Shown here: in pieces, positions 15,550 to 25,699 of the stretch
Numbering within the stretch: position 1 is the stretch's first letter
How the letters are laid out: the number at the start of each line of letters is the position of its first letter
DNA from: Blautia_A aquisgranensis
GTDB taxonomy: Bacteria; Bacillota; Clostridia; Lachnospirales; Lachnospiraceae
Direction: 5' to 3'
Assembly (NCBI RefSeq): GCF_040096615.1
Contig: NZ_JBBMEJ010000015.1
Coordinates: 1-64,000, forward strand
Length of the DNA stretch: 64,000 nucleotides
Notes under the pieces: generated by a model
The model's input: the letters and a program-made list of their open reading frames with translations, nothing else
What the model was told of the DNA's origin: nothing
Databases searched by the model: none
Made by a program: the position numbers and the translations under genes

Positions 15550-17034
15550 ATGAAAATAGGTTTTGATAATGACAAATATCTGAAAATGCAGTCAGAACAC
15601 ATCCGCGAAAGAATCGGGCAGTTCGGAAACAAGCTTTACCTTGAATTCGGCGGCAAACTTTTTGACGATTACCATGCTTCCCGTGTTCTTCCGGGTTTTG
15701 AACCAGACAGCAAGCTCCGTATGCTGATGCAGCTTTCTGATCAGGCGGAGATCGTTATTGTTATCAGTGCCAATGACATTGACAAGAATAAAGTACGCGG
15801 CGACCTTGGCATTACCTATGACGAAGACGTACTCCGTCTTATGGATGAGTTTACAAGCCGTGGCCTGTATGTAGGAAGCGTCTGCATCACACAGTACTCC
15901 GGCCAGGAAAGTGCCGATCTCTTCAAGAAACGCCTGGAGAAACTGGGAATCCGTGTATACAAGCTTTACCTGATCCCTGGTTATCCAAGCAACACTTCCT
16001 TTATCGTAAGTGACGAGGGCTATGGAAAGAACGACTATATCGAAACTACCAGACCTCTGGTAGTGATCACAGCACCGGGACCTGGAAGCGGAAAAATGGC
16101 TACCTGTCTGTCCCAGCTCTACCACGAATACAAACGCGGCGTAAAAGCCGGCTATGCGAAATTCGAGACCTTCCCAATCTGGAATCTTCCTCTGAAACAT
16201 CCGGTAAACCTTGCTTACGAGGCTGCCACAGCTGACCTTAACGATGTGAACATGATCGACCCGTTCCATCTGGAAGCTTATGGCAAGACAACAGTCAACT
16301 ATAACCGTGATGTGGAAGTCTTCCCGGTTGTACAGGCTATGTTCGAGAAGATCATGGGCAGCTGCCCGTACAAATCCCCTACAGACATGGGTGTCAATAT
16401 GGCTGGTAACTGCATTATTGATGATGAAGTATGCCAGGAGGCTTCCCGCCAGGAGATCATCCGCCGTTATTATAAGAGTATGGATGCCCTTGTTTCCGGC
16501 TCCGGCACAGAGAATGAGGTTCGCAAGATCGAGCTTCTTCTCCAGCAGGCTCACGCAGAGCTCAAGGATCGCAAAGTTGTTCCTGCTGCTCTCGAGAAAG
16601 AGAAAGCAACCAACGGTCCGGCTGCTGCACTGGAACTTCCGGACGGAAGGATCGTATGTGGAAAAACTTCCAGCCTTCTCGGAGCATCCGCAGCTCTTCT
16701 TCTGAACGCACTGAAAGAGCTTGCCGGAATCGACCATGAACTGCATGTGATCTCACCGGATGCCATCCGTCCGATCCAGCAGCTCAAAACCGAATACCTT
16801 GGAAGCAAAAACCCTCGTCTTCACATCGACGAGATTCTGATCGCCCTGTCCATCAGCGCTGCTACAAGCGACGCTGCCCGCCTTGCACTGGAGCAGATTC
16901 CGAAGCTTCACGGCTGCCAAGCTCATACCTCTGTCATGCTCTCTGATGTAGATGTGATCAGCTTCCGTAAGCTGGGTATCGAACTCACCTGCGAAGCAAA
17001 AGCAGAAAAAAATAAAGTATATCAGAAAGACTGA
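15550..17034 (+). CDS. DUF1846 domain-containing protein
   Basis: A 494-residue cytosolic protein matching the DUF1846 family (UPF0371) along its whole length: the N-terminal MKIGFDNDKYLKMQSEHIRERI, TAPGPGSGKMATCLSQLYHEY near residue 176, and MGVNMAGNCIIDDEVC. The GPGSGK segment resembles a P-loop nucleotide site. The family is widespread in Firmicutes and structurally known, but I know no firm function. The gene is divergent from ftsH, monocistronic and ended by a strong terminator. Codon use matches its neighbours, suggesting a resident, well-expressed gene. Confidence 0.9.
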   Translation: MKIGFDNDKYLKMQSEHIRERIGQFGNKLYLEFGGKLFDDYHASRVLPGFEPDSKLRMLMQLSDQAEIVIVISANDIDKNKVRGDLGITYDEDVLRLMDEFTSRGLYVGSVCITQYSGQESADLFKKRLEKLGIRVYKLYLIPGYPSNTSFIVSDEGYGKNDYIETTRPLVVITAPGPGSGKMATCLSQLYHEYKRGVKAGYAKFETFPIWNLPLKHPVNLAYEAATADLNDVNMIDPFHLEAYGKTTVNYNRDVEVFPVVQAMFEKIMGSCPYKSPTDMGVNMAGNCIIDDEVCQEASRQEIIRRYYKSMDALVSGSGTENEVRKIELLLQQAHAELKDRKVVPAALEKEKATNGPAAALELPDGRIVCGKTSSLLGASAALLLNALKELAGIDHELHVISPDAIRPIQQLKTEYLGSKNPRLHIDEILIALSISAATSDAARLALEQIPKLHGCQAHTSVMLSDVDVISFRKLGIELTCEAKAEKNKVYQKD

Positions 17035-17057
17035 TCTTTCTAATAAAGAAATTCACT

Positions 17058-17110
17058 AAAAAATCCCTCGTATTGTTCTCACATTTTCTGAAACAACACG
17101 GGGGATTTTT
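17058..17110. terminator. Bidirectional terminator between the DUF1846 gene and sbcC
   Basis: A long hairpin pairs AAAAATCCCTCG...TTGTT with AACAA...GGGGATTTTT. It serves the plus-strand DUF1846 gene and the converging minus-strand sbcC. Confidence 0.85.
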
Positions 17111-17131
17111 ATGTTTTTATATTTCTGTATA

Positions 17132-20100
17132 CTACTGAATCTTTATGCTGCTGCCCACGCCTTTTCCACTGCACTGTTTTGTGACGATGATCTTGTTTTC
17201 AATGCGTTCTTTCAGCTCAGCCACATGAGAGATGATTCCCACTATACGGTGCCCGTCTGCAAGGCCATTCAGGGCTTTGACTGCCTGGGCAAGAGCTTCC
17301 TCATCCAGAGAACCGAATCCTTCATCCACAAACATGGAATCCAGACGGATACCACCGGCACTGGCCTGTATCTCATCGGAAAGTCCAAGTGCAAGGGATA
17401 AGGATGCCTGGAAGGATTCTCCTCCGGAAAGAGTTTTTACACTTCGTTCAGTTCCGTTGTAGTGATCGATCACATTCAGATCAAGACCTGCCTTTTCCTT
17501 ACGGTTCTCGCTCTGCTCCTGGCGTTTCAGTTCATACTGACCGCTGCTCATGGTCAGCAGGCGGATATTTGCGCGTCGGAGTATCCTGTCAAAATAAGCC
17601 ATCTGGATATAGGTTTCCAGTTCGATCTTGGCCTTGCCGTTCAGGCTTCCATTGGCTGTATCTGAAAGATTTTTCATCCATACATATTCTTTCTCTGCTC
17701 TGGACATTTCTTCTCTTCCAGTCTGCACCTTCTGAAAAATTTCTCTGTTCGCATTCAGAATAGAAAATACCTGTTTTCGCTCTTCTGTGATTTCAGATTT
17801 CTGTACTTTAAGTCTCGCATGCTGCTCCCGGAGCTCTTCTTCCGGAATATCTCCGATTTCTTTCAGCTGCTCTTCCATGGTTTTTACTGCAGAAACGAGA
17901 CTTTCTTTTTCACTTTGTAATTTCTGCAGGGTATCCTTTGCCTGTTTCTGTTTTTCTTTCAGATCCTGATACTGCTGACGCTGCTCCTGAATTTCTTTTT
18001 CCAGAAGTATTTTTCCACCTTCACCAAGCTCGGATCGCAGACTGTCCACTTTATTGGACTGGTTTTTCCTCTCTGTTTCCAGGCGTACTGCTTCCTGAGC
18101 GTTTCTCGTACAGAGATCGCGTATAGCGGAAATCTTCTCTTCGCGCTCTGCAATGGTCTGCTCCAGGATTTGTTTTCTGGACAGGTCGGACTGTTTCCTG
18201 TAAATACAGGCTGCCAGAAATTCAAGCTGATCTCCTGCCACCTGAATCAAAGAACATTCCTGTTCTGATTGTAAGTCCTTCTCTCGTCCAGCCTCCTCTT
18301 TCGTTTCAGATGCTTTGATTCCTGATATCATAGCAGCTCTGATTTCCGGCATTTCAGACAGTACATTTTTTAAGCCTTCATCAGCAAGCAGCTCCCGCAT
18401 TTCCTTCTCAGCGTTCTTCCGCAGTCTATCATTTTCTTCTTTTCTCGTCTTAAGCTCTGTTATCTGATTTGCACAGGCATTCTTTTTCTGAAGGAGTTCT
18501 TCCCGCCAAACATCCAGCTTCTCCAGAAGCTTTTCCACCTCTGTTTTTCTGTTTTTCCCGCTCTGTGCTTCTCTGATCTTCGTCTCTGTCTCTTCCAGTG
18601 CTGCCTGACACTGTGACATTTCCTGCTTTACAGAGGGAACCAGCAGGTTCCATCTTTCCGAAAATTTTCCCTCTCTCAGATCAGTTTCTGTCTTTCCTTC
18701 CGGAAGCTGCACCTCAAGTTCCAGGGATCTGGCAATGATTTGGTCCCAGGCAACGGTTCTTCGTTCATTCAGCTTTCCTGCTTCCAGACTCTGTTCTGAC
18801 ACAGCTTTCTCCAAAACGTCCAGTTTTTCTTTTTCCAGATTCAATGTTTCCTGATTCACAGACTTTGAAGAAAGTGCCCGGGGATGCGGATGCTCACAGG
18901 AACCGCACACCGGACAGGGCTTATTTTCCTCAAGCTGTTCTGCCAAGATTCCGGCCTGTGCATCCAGAAAGCTGTGAAACATTTCCTGATAAGCATTTCT
19001 CTGCTGTTCTGCCTTTCCTGCTGCTTCCAGATATTTTTTCTGCTGTTTTCCGGTTTCTTCATGAAGTTTCCGAAACTCCACGATCATAGATCCAATACTT
19101 CCAAGTGCTGTTTTTCGCTGTATATGCTTTTCCTTTTCTGTCTGTGCATTCTGCAGAAGAAGTTCTGCATTTTCCAGTCGGACTCTCTCCGTTTTCATCT
19201 GCTCCTGTTTTTCCAAAAGTTCCTTTTCCTGCTTCTCAGTCTGCTCCGTCAGCCCGGCGAGCTCCTGTCCGCGTACTTCGAAAGATTTCTCTGCCTGAAT
19301 ACAGGAATCATACTGCTGTTTCTGAGTGTCCAGTTTATCGTACTGGAACTGAAGCTCTTTCAGTTCTTCTCCCGCCCCGGAAAGCCTGTTCAGAAGTTCT
19401 TTTTCTTCCTTCTGTTTCTTCAAGGCAGAATTTTCCTGTTCTTCATATTCTGCGACCTTTTTCCTGATTTCTTCCAGCATTTTTACAGTATTGGCAAACT
19501 CTTTCTCTGTAGTTTCCAGCTCCTGATATCGTTTCCGTTTTTCCTCTTTTTCCCGAATGGAACCTGCCAGCTTTTCGCATTTCTCGTCTGCATCACTGTA
19601 TTTCCCTGCTTCCTTCTGTGCAGCTTCCAGTACCGGAAAAAGCGTTTTCAGACTTTGGCCCGCTTCTGATTTTTTTTGTTCCAGTCCTTTCTTTTGTTCT
19701 GCCTTCGTGAGAAGATTTTCTGTTTCCCACAGCTTCTGGTCTGTTATCTCTTCTTTTTTCTGAAGAGCTGCTTCTTTCTGCTCTTCCTCATCAATAAACT
19801 GTTTAAGAAGCTCCAGGCTCCGCTCCAGCTTTCCTTCAAATTTCGCTTTTTTCAACTGTGCAAATTCTTCCGCACCACTCTGTGCTTCCTCATATTTCAC
19901 TCCGTCTAGATACTGGGCGATACTGCGGCGCATCTCATCATAATCCTTATATCTGGATCTGGCGGCATCCTTCAGCTTCATCTGTAACTGCTGATAAAGC
20001 CCTGTGTGAAAGATCTGCCTGAAAATCTCCCCCCGTTGCGTTGTTCCCGCCAGAAGCAGCTTCTGAAAATCTCCCTGCGCGATCATGGCAATCTGGGTAA

Positions 20101-20545
20101 ACTGTTCATAATCAAGCCCCAGCAGCTCCTCAACCGCCCTGGTCACATCCCTGGCTTTTGTTACAGGCTGGCGTTCATCCGGATAGATCAGCTGTGCTTC
20201 TGCCTTCCGGAGAGTCAGTCCTGTGCCTCTCTTCTTTGGCGCCATATATTCCGGGCTTCGAAAAACCTGATATTTTTTTCCCTGATAGGAAAAAACAAGC
20301 TCCACAAAAGTCTCCGCCGCGTCATCTGCATACTTGCTGCGAAACATGGCTGAATCTCTCACCTGACCGCTTGCCTGGCCATAAAGAGCGAAAGTGATGG
20401 CATCAAATATGGTAGTCTTTCCTGCTCCCGTATCGCCGGTGATCAGATAAAGTCCGCCTTCTCCAAGCCTGGAAAAATCGATCTCTGTTCTGTCTGCATA
20501 TGGCCCGAAGGCACTGATCGTCAGTTTTTCCGGTCTCAAGCTCAC
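17132..20545 (-). CDS. sbcC: Exonuclease subunit SbcC (Rad50-like SMC ATPase)
   Basis: SbcC with SbcD forms the SbcCD nuclease that cuts hairpins and processes DNA ends. The 1137-residue protein has the N-terminal Walker A ITGDTGAGKTTIFDA, two very long Glu/Lys/Gln-rich coiled coils flanking the zinc hook CPVCG (near residue 548), and a C-terminal ABC signature LSGGESFQASLSLALGL with Walker B MFVDEGFGSLDEE. It overlaps sbcD by 4 bases, so the two are translationally coupled. Confidence 0.95.
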   Translation of the reverse strand: MSLRPEKLTISAFGPYADRTEIDFSRLGEGGLYLITGDTGAGKTTIFDAITFALYGQASGQVRDSAMFRSKYADDAAETFVELVFSYQGKKYQVFRSPEYMAPKKRGTGLTLRKAEAQLIYPDERQPVTKARDVTRAVEELLGLDYEQFTQIAMIAQGDFQKLLLAGTTQRGEIFRQIFHTGLYQQLQMKLKDAARSRYKDYDEMRRSIAQYLDGVKYEEAQSGAEEFAQLKKAKFEGKLERSLELLKQFIDEEEQKEAALQKKEEITDQKLWETENLLTKAEQKKGLEQKKSEAGQSLKTLFPVLEAAQKEAGKYSDADEKCEKLAGSIREKEEKRKRYQELETTEKEFANTVKMLEEIRKKVAEYEEQENSALKKQKEEKELLNRLSGAGEELKELQFQYDKLDTQKQQYDSCIQAEKSFEVRGQELAGLTEQTEKQEKELLEKQEQMKTERVRLENAELLLQNAQTEKEKHIQRKTALGSIGSMIVEFRKLHEETGKQQKKYLEAAGKAEQQRNAYQEMFHSFLDAQAGILAEQLEENKPCPVCGSCEHPHPRALSSKSVNQETLNLEKEKLDVLEKAVSEQSLEAGKLNERRTVAWDQIIARSLELEVQLPEGKTETDLREGKFSERWNLLVPSVKQEMSQCQAALEETETKIREAQSGKNRKTEVEKLLEKLDVWREELLQKKNACANQITELKTRKEENDRLRKNAEKEMRELLADEGLKNVLSEMPEIRAAMISGIKASETKEEAGREKDLQSEQECSLIQVAGDQLEFLAACIYRKQSDLSRKQILEQTIAEREEKISAIRDLCTRNAQEAVRLETERKNQSNKVDSLRSELGEGGKILLEKEIQEQRQQYQDLKEKQKQAKDTLQKLQSEKESLVSAVKTMEEQLKEIGDIPEEELREQHARLKVQKSEITEERKQVFSILNANREIFQKVQTGREEMSRAEKEYVWMKNLSDTANGSLNGKAKIELETYIQMAYFDRILRRANIRLLTMSSGQYELKRQEQSENRKEKAGLDLNVIDHYNGTERSVKTLSGGESFQASLSLALGLSDEIQASAGGIRLDSMFVDEGFGSLDEEALAQAVKALNGLADGHRIVGIISHVAELKERIENKIIVTKQCSGKGVGSSIKIQ

Positions 20546-21684
20546 ACCTCCTTAAGCTTCTGCATCAGTTCTTCCGAAAACTTCCGCTGTTCTTTATTCA
20601 TAGGCTGATTATTCTGCAGCTCAAAAAACTCCTCGAAATATTCCAGCTCTGATTTTTTCTGTACAGTTTCTGCTCCGGCAACATTCTGGTTCTCCCTTGT
20701 TCTGCGATTGTCATATTCCAGTCGCATCAGGTTCGGATATATAGTCCGAAGCTTCTGCATTCCATCCACAATATCTTCCTCATCAGTCAGGGTGATCTGT
20801 ACATAGTCCTCTGTGTTAGTGTCCTGATAATTGGACAGTGATGTGATTTCCATGTAAGAACCTTTCAGCTTACGCATATCCCTCTTAGGCTTCAGCGAAA
20901 TCTCCCGTACCTTCAGATTTCCTTTCTCCTTCAGTTCCACTACAGTTACTGATTTCTGCTGTCCTGCTTCAGAAAAAGAATATTTCAGAGGTGTTCCGCA
21001 GTAACGGATATGATCACTTCCCACATTCTGGGGACTATGAATATGGCCAAGTGCCACATAATCAAAGTCCCGAAAAACGGACACTTCAATCTGATCGATT
21101 CCTCCAACTGTGATTTCCTCGGAATCACAGCTCACAGCTCCCACTGCAAACTGATGGGCAACCAGAATATTTCGTTTTTCTATATCAATGTCCATATGTT
21201 CCACTGCTGCCTGCACGGCCTCCTGGTAAGTCCGGATTTCCTCTGTTCCTTCTTCCCCGGCAAGTGCATGGCGCACAACGGAAGGACGGATAAACGGTAA
21301 AAGATGAATCCATACTTCTCCGTAACTGTCCGTTAAACAGTACTTTGCTGTTTTTCCATCATATACAGGAGACATACAGATCCCGCTGCTGCTCATAATA
21401 TGCGCGCCAAAAGCGATCCTCTCCGCACTGTCATGGTTGCCGCTGATTGCATAAACCGGAAGCTTCCGCTGTGCCAGTCTGGTAAGAAAGCTGTCAAAAA
21501 GCTGCACAGCTTCCGCAGAAGGAACAGGCCGGTCATAGAGATCCCCTGCAAGAAGAATGCCATCCGGTCGCTCTTCATCAATAACAGTAAGTATCTGATC
21601 TAAAATATATTTCTGGTCTTCGATCATGGAAAACTCATTCACTCTTTTTCCAAGATGAAGATCCGATAAATGGATCAGCTTCAT
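20542..21684 (-). CDS. sbcD: Exonuclease subunit SbcD (Mre11-like)
   Basis: The calcineurin-like nuclease partner of SbcC. The start at 21684 (380 residues) gives the canonical N-terminus MKLIHLSDLHLGK; an upstream start would add eight residues overlapping the previous gene. Metal-binding motifs are visible: SDLHLG, AGDLYDR, SGNHDS, VAHQF and GHIHSPQ. It overlaps both neighbours by 4 bases, in an aldo/keto reductase-sbcD-sbcC operon. Confidence 0.95.
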   Translation of the reverse strand: MKLIHLSDLHLGKRVNEFSMIEDQKYILDQILTVIDEERPDGILLAGDLYDRPVPSAEAVQLFDSFLTRLAQRKLPVYAISGNHDSAERIAFGAHIMSSSGICMSPVYDGKTAKYCLTDSYGEVWIHLLPFIRPSVVRHALAGEEGTEEIRTYQEAVQAAVEHMDIDIEKRNILVAHQFAVGAVSCDSEEITVGGIDQIEVSVFRDFDYVALGHIHSPQNVGSDHIRYCGTPLKYSFSEAGQQKSVTVVELKEKGNLKVREISLKPKRDMRKLKGSYMEITSLSNYQDTNTEDYVQITLTDEEDIVDGMQKLRTIYPNLMRLEYDNRRTRENQNVAGAETVQKKSELEYFEEFFELQNNQPMNKEQRKFSEELMQKLKEV

Positions 21685-22667
21685 TGATCGCCTCCTGCTG
21701 TTACCCATCCACCAAACAGTTCCGGTTGCATGTCGATCTCACAGGCATCAAGAGCATCCTTTAACTGCATAAGATTGCTGACACCGGTTACCGGCACTGC
21801 CTGGAATGGCTGATTGAAAAAATATGCCAGGGATAACGCCTGCAGGCTGTATCCGGTTTCCTTCTGAAGCTTTAACAGCTTCTGGTATGTGCGAAGATTC
21901 GTTTCATTCCAGTATGCTTTCTTCATGCTTTCCGGAAGAGTGCCTGTCTGTCCTGCTTTCTCAAGCTTGGAGAAAAATCCCAGCGCTGTAGATGAAAACG
22001 GAACGGATGCAGCTCCTGTCTCACAGTGCCACTTATATTCCTCTTTGGAAAATTCTACAAGTGTAGGGTCTGGATTGGTATTCACGCCCGGATTAATTCC
22101 TGCAAGACTCCACTGATTGGATACTGCTGCAACCCCCTCTTTTTTTCTCTCTTTCAGGCATTTATCCAGCATTTTCAGCCTGTCTGTCCTGTAATTGGAA
22201 AATCCGAAATACCGGATCCTTCCTTCTTTCTGCAGGTCCTCCAGAATATCTACGATCTCTTCCACCGGTTTCTTGGGATCATCTCTGTGAAGCCAGTAAA
22301 AATCGATCGTATCAGTTCCCAGAGTCCGGCAGCTCTCATCCAGATCTGCGCGGATATCCTCACGGTTTACTCTGCTTCGCCCAGGATCCTTAAAGGAATA
22401 GTGAGCCCCTTTTGTTGCCACGATCACTTTTCCCTGAGTTCCACGTTCCTTGATCCACTTACCTATGATCTGCTCGCTGCAGTTCCCATGTCCTTCCAGC
22501 CATTTGCAGTACACATTGGCTGTATCAATAAAATTGCCTCCTGCCCGTACAAAAGCATCCAGAATTTCAAAGCTTTTTTCCTGGCCTAATTTATCTCCGA
22601 ATCCGGCTGTCCCAAGGCAGATCCTGCTGACATTAAGATCTGTATTATTCAGCTGTACATATTTCAT
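21681..22667 (-). CDS. Aldo/keto reductase
   Basis: A 328-residue NAD(P)H-dependent oxidoreductase of the aldo/keto reductase TIM-barrel family. The catalytic tetrad is suggested by FIDTANVY (Asp, Tyr), the lysine in VIVATKGAH and the histidine of DFYWLHRDDP. The cofactor loop lies near VPVTGVSNLMQL. Substrate unknown. The start has a GGAGG ribosome binding site and the stop overlaps the sbcD start by 4 bases, so it is co-transcribed with sbcDC although no functional link is known. Confidence 0.9.
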   Translation of the reverse strand: MKYVQLNNTDLNVSRICLGTAGFGDKLGQEKSFEILDAFVRAGGNFIDTANVYCKWLEGHGNCSEQIIGKWIKERGTQGKVIVATKGAHYSFKDPGRSRVNREDIRADLDESCRTLGTDTIDFYWLHRDDPKKPVEEIVDILEDLQKEGRIRYFGFSNYRTDRLKMLDKCLKERKKEGVAAVSNQWSLAGINPGVNTNPDPTLVEFSKEEYKWHCETGAASVPFSSTALGFFSKLEKAGQTGTLPESMKKAYWNETNLRTYQKLLKLQKETGYSLQALSLAYFFNQPFQAVPVTGVSNLMQLKDALDACEIDMQPELFGGWVTAGGDQ

Positions 22668-22772
22668 CTCGTCAACCTCCTATCTTTTTTCTTATATCTT
22701 TTTCTATTATAACTTTTTTCCCGAAATCCGAACAGTGTATTTCTCTGTTCCCGTAGTAATTTCCTGTGATAT

Positions 22773-22810
22773 AAAAAATCCCCCGGCAGAGAACTCTGCC
22801 AGGGGATATA
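22773..22810 (-). terminator. Terminator of fucI
   Basis: On the minus strand, ATCCCCTGGCAGAG pairs with CTCTGCCGGGGGAT, followed by a T-rich tract ATTTTTTAT. It lies 30 bases after the fucI stop. Confidence 0.88.
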
Positions 22811-22839
22811 TCCTGTTATCTCAACAGTATGATCGTTTA

Positions 22840-24636
22840 TTATTTGTAAAGTGGTCCATAGTTCTTGCAAGCGCGGAAGTCTGCACCCTCTTTATCCATA
22901 CCGAATGCATTCCAAGCTGCCGGACGATAGATGTCTTTCTCAGGAACGTTGTGCATGGATACCGGAATTCTCAGCATAGAGCACATTGTGATCAGGTCAG
23001 CACCGATGTGTCCGTAGGAGATTGCACCGTGGTTAGCACCCCAGTTGTTCATTACATCGTAAGCTGTCTTGAACGGTCCCTCTTTGCCATCGCATCTTGG
23101 AGCGAACCATGTGCATGGCCATGTATAGTCTGTACGTTTCCAAAGTTTATCAGATACCTCTTCCGGAAGCTCTACTGTCCATCCTTCTGCGATCTGGAGA
23201 ACCGGTCCAAGGCCTTTTACAAGGTTCAGACGGATCATGGTTGCAGGCATCTGAGCACGTGTCTCATAACGGCTGGAGTATCCGCCTCCACGGAAGTATC
23301 CGTTGTCGGCCATACACCACTCTGTATGATCCATGATTGCTTTCTGGTCTTCTTCTGTAACATCCCACCACTGTTTCATAACCGGGTTGCCATCAGCATC
23401 TTTAGCCTGTCCGTTAGCATCCAGGCAGGCAGCACCGGAGTTGATCAGATGAAGGAATCCGCCAGCTTCTTTTGCAACGCCTTCAAGGTCATATCCTGTA
23501 GCTTTCTTAACTGCTTCAGGGCTCCAGTATGTACGAACATCAGCGAAGATCTGAGCACGTCCTGTAAGGAGTTTCATGAACAGCATTCCAAGTCCGTTAA
23601 GAACATCGTTCTCTGTAGCAAGTACGTACGGCTCACGAGCACCTTCCCAGTCAAAGGAAGTGTTCAGCATAGCCTCTGCAAAGTCACCGTTCGGATAGAA
23701 GTCTGTCCACTGTCTCTGACCCTGGAATCCGGCTGCAAGAGCATTGTGTCCGATTGCTTCCTCAGAGAATTTCGGATCAAGTTTATCACAGCCGTTCATC
23801 AGTTCCTTGATGATAACTGCCATCTTAACAACGAACTCAAACTGCTCTTCTTTCTTCTCCGGTGAGAACTGAAGCTCCTCCGGGTTCTTATCCCAGCCAA
23901 TCTTGCAGGTCTCTTTTGCCCATTTGAGAGCTTTCTCAAACTCTGCGTGATCATAGATGCCTTCTGTCATACGACGGATGATCTCTACCTCATCAACAGA
24001 CTCAACTCTCATTCCAAGATAGGACTCGATGAAATCAGAATCAATGATAGATCCGCCGATACCCATTGTTACAGAACCGATCTGCAGGTAGGATTTACCT
24101 CTCATGGATGCTGCTGCAACTGCGGCACGTCCGAATCTTAACAGTTTTTCTTTAACGTCTTCCGGAATAGATGTGTCGTCAGCTTCCTGAACGTCATGTC
24201 CATAGATACCGAATGCCGGAAGTCCTTTCTGTGCATGTGTAGCAAGAACAGATGCCAGATATACAGCACCAGGTCTCTCTGTTCCGTTGAATCCCCATAC
24301 AGCCTTGATTGTCTGCGGATCCATATCCATTGTCTCAGCACCGTAGCACCAGCATGGTGTAACTGTAAGAGTGATATCTACACCCTCTTTACGGAATTTG
24401 TCAGCACATGCAGCACTCTCACCAACACGTCCGATTGTTGTATCAGCGATAACAACTTTAACCGGCTCACCGTTGGAGTATCTTAAATTCTCCTCGAAAA
24501 GTTTGGCTGCGGATTTCGCCATGTTCATTGTCTGATCTTCCAGAGATCCTCTTACATCGAGGGCTCCTCTACGTCCGTCGATGGTTGGTCTGATACCGAT
24601 AACCGGATAGCTGCCTACTAATCTGCTCTTTGCCAT
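22840..24636 (-). CDS. fucI: L-fucose isomerase
   Basis: Converts L-fucose to L-fuculose (and D-arabinose to D-ribulose), the first step of the fucose pathway, using Mn2+ in the cytosol. The 598-residue length fits the family. The N-terminal GIRPTIDGRRGALDVRGSLE block and TPCWCYGAETMDMD are diagnostic. It is transcribed alone from a promoter facing the AraC-type regulator. The next enzyme needed, fuculokinase, is not in the window, but lactaldehyde reductase and a fuculose-phosphate aldolase are nearby. Confidence 0.95.
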   Translation of the reverse strand: MAKSRLVGSYPVIGIRPTIDGRRGALDVRGSLEDQTMNMAKSAAKLFEENLRYSNGEPVKVVIADTTIGRVGESAACADKFRKEGVDITLTVTPCWCYGAETMDMDPQTIKAVWGFNGTERPGAVYLASVLATHAQKGLPAFGIYGHDVQEADDTSIPEDVKEKLLRFGRAAVAAASMRGKSYLQIGSVTMGIGGSIIDSDFIESYLGMRVESVDEVEIIRRMTEGIYDHAEFEKALKWAKETCKIGWDKNPEELQFSPEKKEEQFEFVVKMAVIIKELMNGCDKLDPKFSEEAIGHNALAAGFQGQRQWTDFYPNGDFAEAMLNTSFDWEGAREPYVLATENDVLNGLGMLFMKLLTGRAQIFADVRTYWSPEAVKKATGYDLEGVAKEAGGFLHLINSGAACLDANGQAKDADGNPVMKQWWDVTEEDQKAIMDHTEWCMADNGYFRGGGYSSRYETRAQMPATMIRLNLVKGLGPVLQIAEGWTVELPEEVSDKLWKRTDYTWPCTWFAPRCDGKEGPFKTAYDVMNNWGANHGAISYGHIGADLITMCSMLRIPVSMHNVPEKDIYRPAAWNAFGMDKEGADFRACKNYGPLYK

Positions 24637-24694
24637 AGTAACAATTACCTCCTACATATATATATTCGTTATTAATATAAACTTACTTCATGCT

Positions 24695-24763
24695 GTCAGA
24701 CAACGTATGTCTGACCGTTGATTTTATTATACGATTGCATCTTACAAATTACTTGTGTTATAA
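24695..24763. promoter_or_regulatory. fucI-araC control region with inverted repeat
   Basis: The inverted repeat GTCAGACA (24695-24702) / TGTCTGAC (24708-24715) is perfect with a 5-base spacer, typical of an operator. It lies just downstream of a minus-strand -10 TATAAT (24731-24726 area) that lacks a good -35, which suggests fucI needs an activator. On the plus strand a -10 TATAAT (24758-24763) with TTGCAT 18 bases upstream can serve the regulator gene. Confidence 0.65.
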
Positions 24764-24843
24764 TAGCAAAAAACAGTACAATATTCACTTTTTTATACAA
24801 GTTCCTTAAAAAACTATAAAATTTATGAAAGAAGGGTTTTATT

Positions 24844-25692
24844 TTGCACGATCTTGGAAGAAATGAGGACCGTCTCAGAGGTACCTATGAATTTCCTTTT
24901 GAGTTTCATCATATCGACAGCTCCCATCCCCGTTATGTAATGTCATACCACTGGCATGTGGAGTGTGAAATCATGCGGATCATTCAGGGCACTCTTACCG
25001 TCACTTTAGACGAAAAAAGTTTCACAGCAAAAGCCGGAGATGTGATTTTTATCAACAGCGGAGTTCTTCATTCCGGAATTCCTCATGATTGTATCTATCA
25101 GTGCATTGTTTTCGATATGAACATGTTTTTGAAATTTAATTCTGTGTGTACGGAATACATGCAGAAGATCAGTCACCAGGAGCTTCTTATTTATCATCAT
25201 TTTACAGAAAAACAGCCGGATATCCAGCGTGCGATCAACTCTCTTTTTGACTCCTTCTGGCAAAAGAAACCAGGATACGAGCTGATCGTATTTGGACAAT
25301 TTTACCACTTTTTCGGATTGGTTTTTGGTAATCATTACTACCTTGAAAGTCTCCGGAAAACACGCCGTGATTACAAGCGTATCGTCCAGCTGAAGCAGGT
25401 TGTGGAATTCATCGAAAAGAACTATGCAAATCCCATCACCCTCCAGGAGCTTTCCGCCTCTGTATCCATGTCGCCGAAATACTTCTGCAGATTTTTTTCT
25501 GAAATGACACATCAGACTCCTATGGATTATCTGAACCGTCAGCGGATCGAACAGGCCTGCTGCCAGCTGGCTACCACCGACGATTCCATCACTGAGATCG
25601 CATACCGGAACGGATTTAATGACCTGAGTTACTTTATCCGTACTTTTAAGAAATATAAAGGTGTTACACCTGGTAAATATAAAAGGCGCTGA
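24844..25692 (+). CDS. AraC family transcriptional regulator
   Basis: A 282-residue regulator with an N-terminal cupin sensor domain (YHWHVECEI strand and GDVIFINSGVLHS) and a C-terminal pair of helix-turn-helix motifs (PITLQELSASVSMSPKYFCRFF and SITEIAYRNGFNDLSYFIRTFKK). It begins with TTG at 24844 behind GAAGGG; the ATG just upstream is out of frame. Because it is divergent from fucI, it probably senses fucose, fuculose or a phosphorylated derivative and controls fucI, by inference from position. Confidence 0.9.
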   Translation: MHDLGRNEDRLRGTYEFPFEFHHIDSSHPRYVMSYHWHVECEIMRIIQGTLTVTLDEKSFTAKAGDVIFINSGVLHSGIPHDCIYQCIVFDMNMFLKFNSVCTEYMQKISHQELLIYHHFTEKQPDIQRAINSLFDSFWQKKPGYELIVFGQFYHFFGLVFGNHYYLESLRKTRRDYKRIVQLKQVVEFIEKNYANPITLQELSASVSMSPKYFCRFFSEMTHQTPMDYLNRQRIEQACCQLATTDDSITEIAYRNGFNDLSYFIRTFKKYKGVTPGKYKRR

Positions 25693-25699
25693 ATATGAC

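Noticed and set aside
22450..23865. 471-codon plus-strand frame
   Set aside because: Antisense to L-fucose isomerase; its cysteine- and serine-rich translation is typical of shadow frames.
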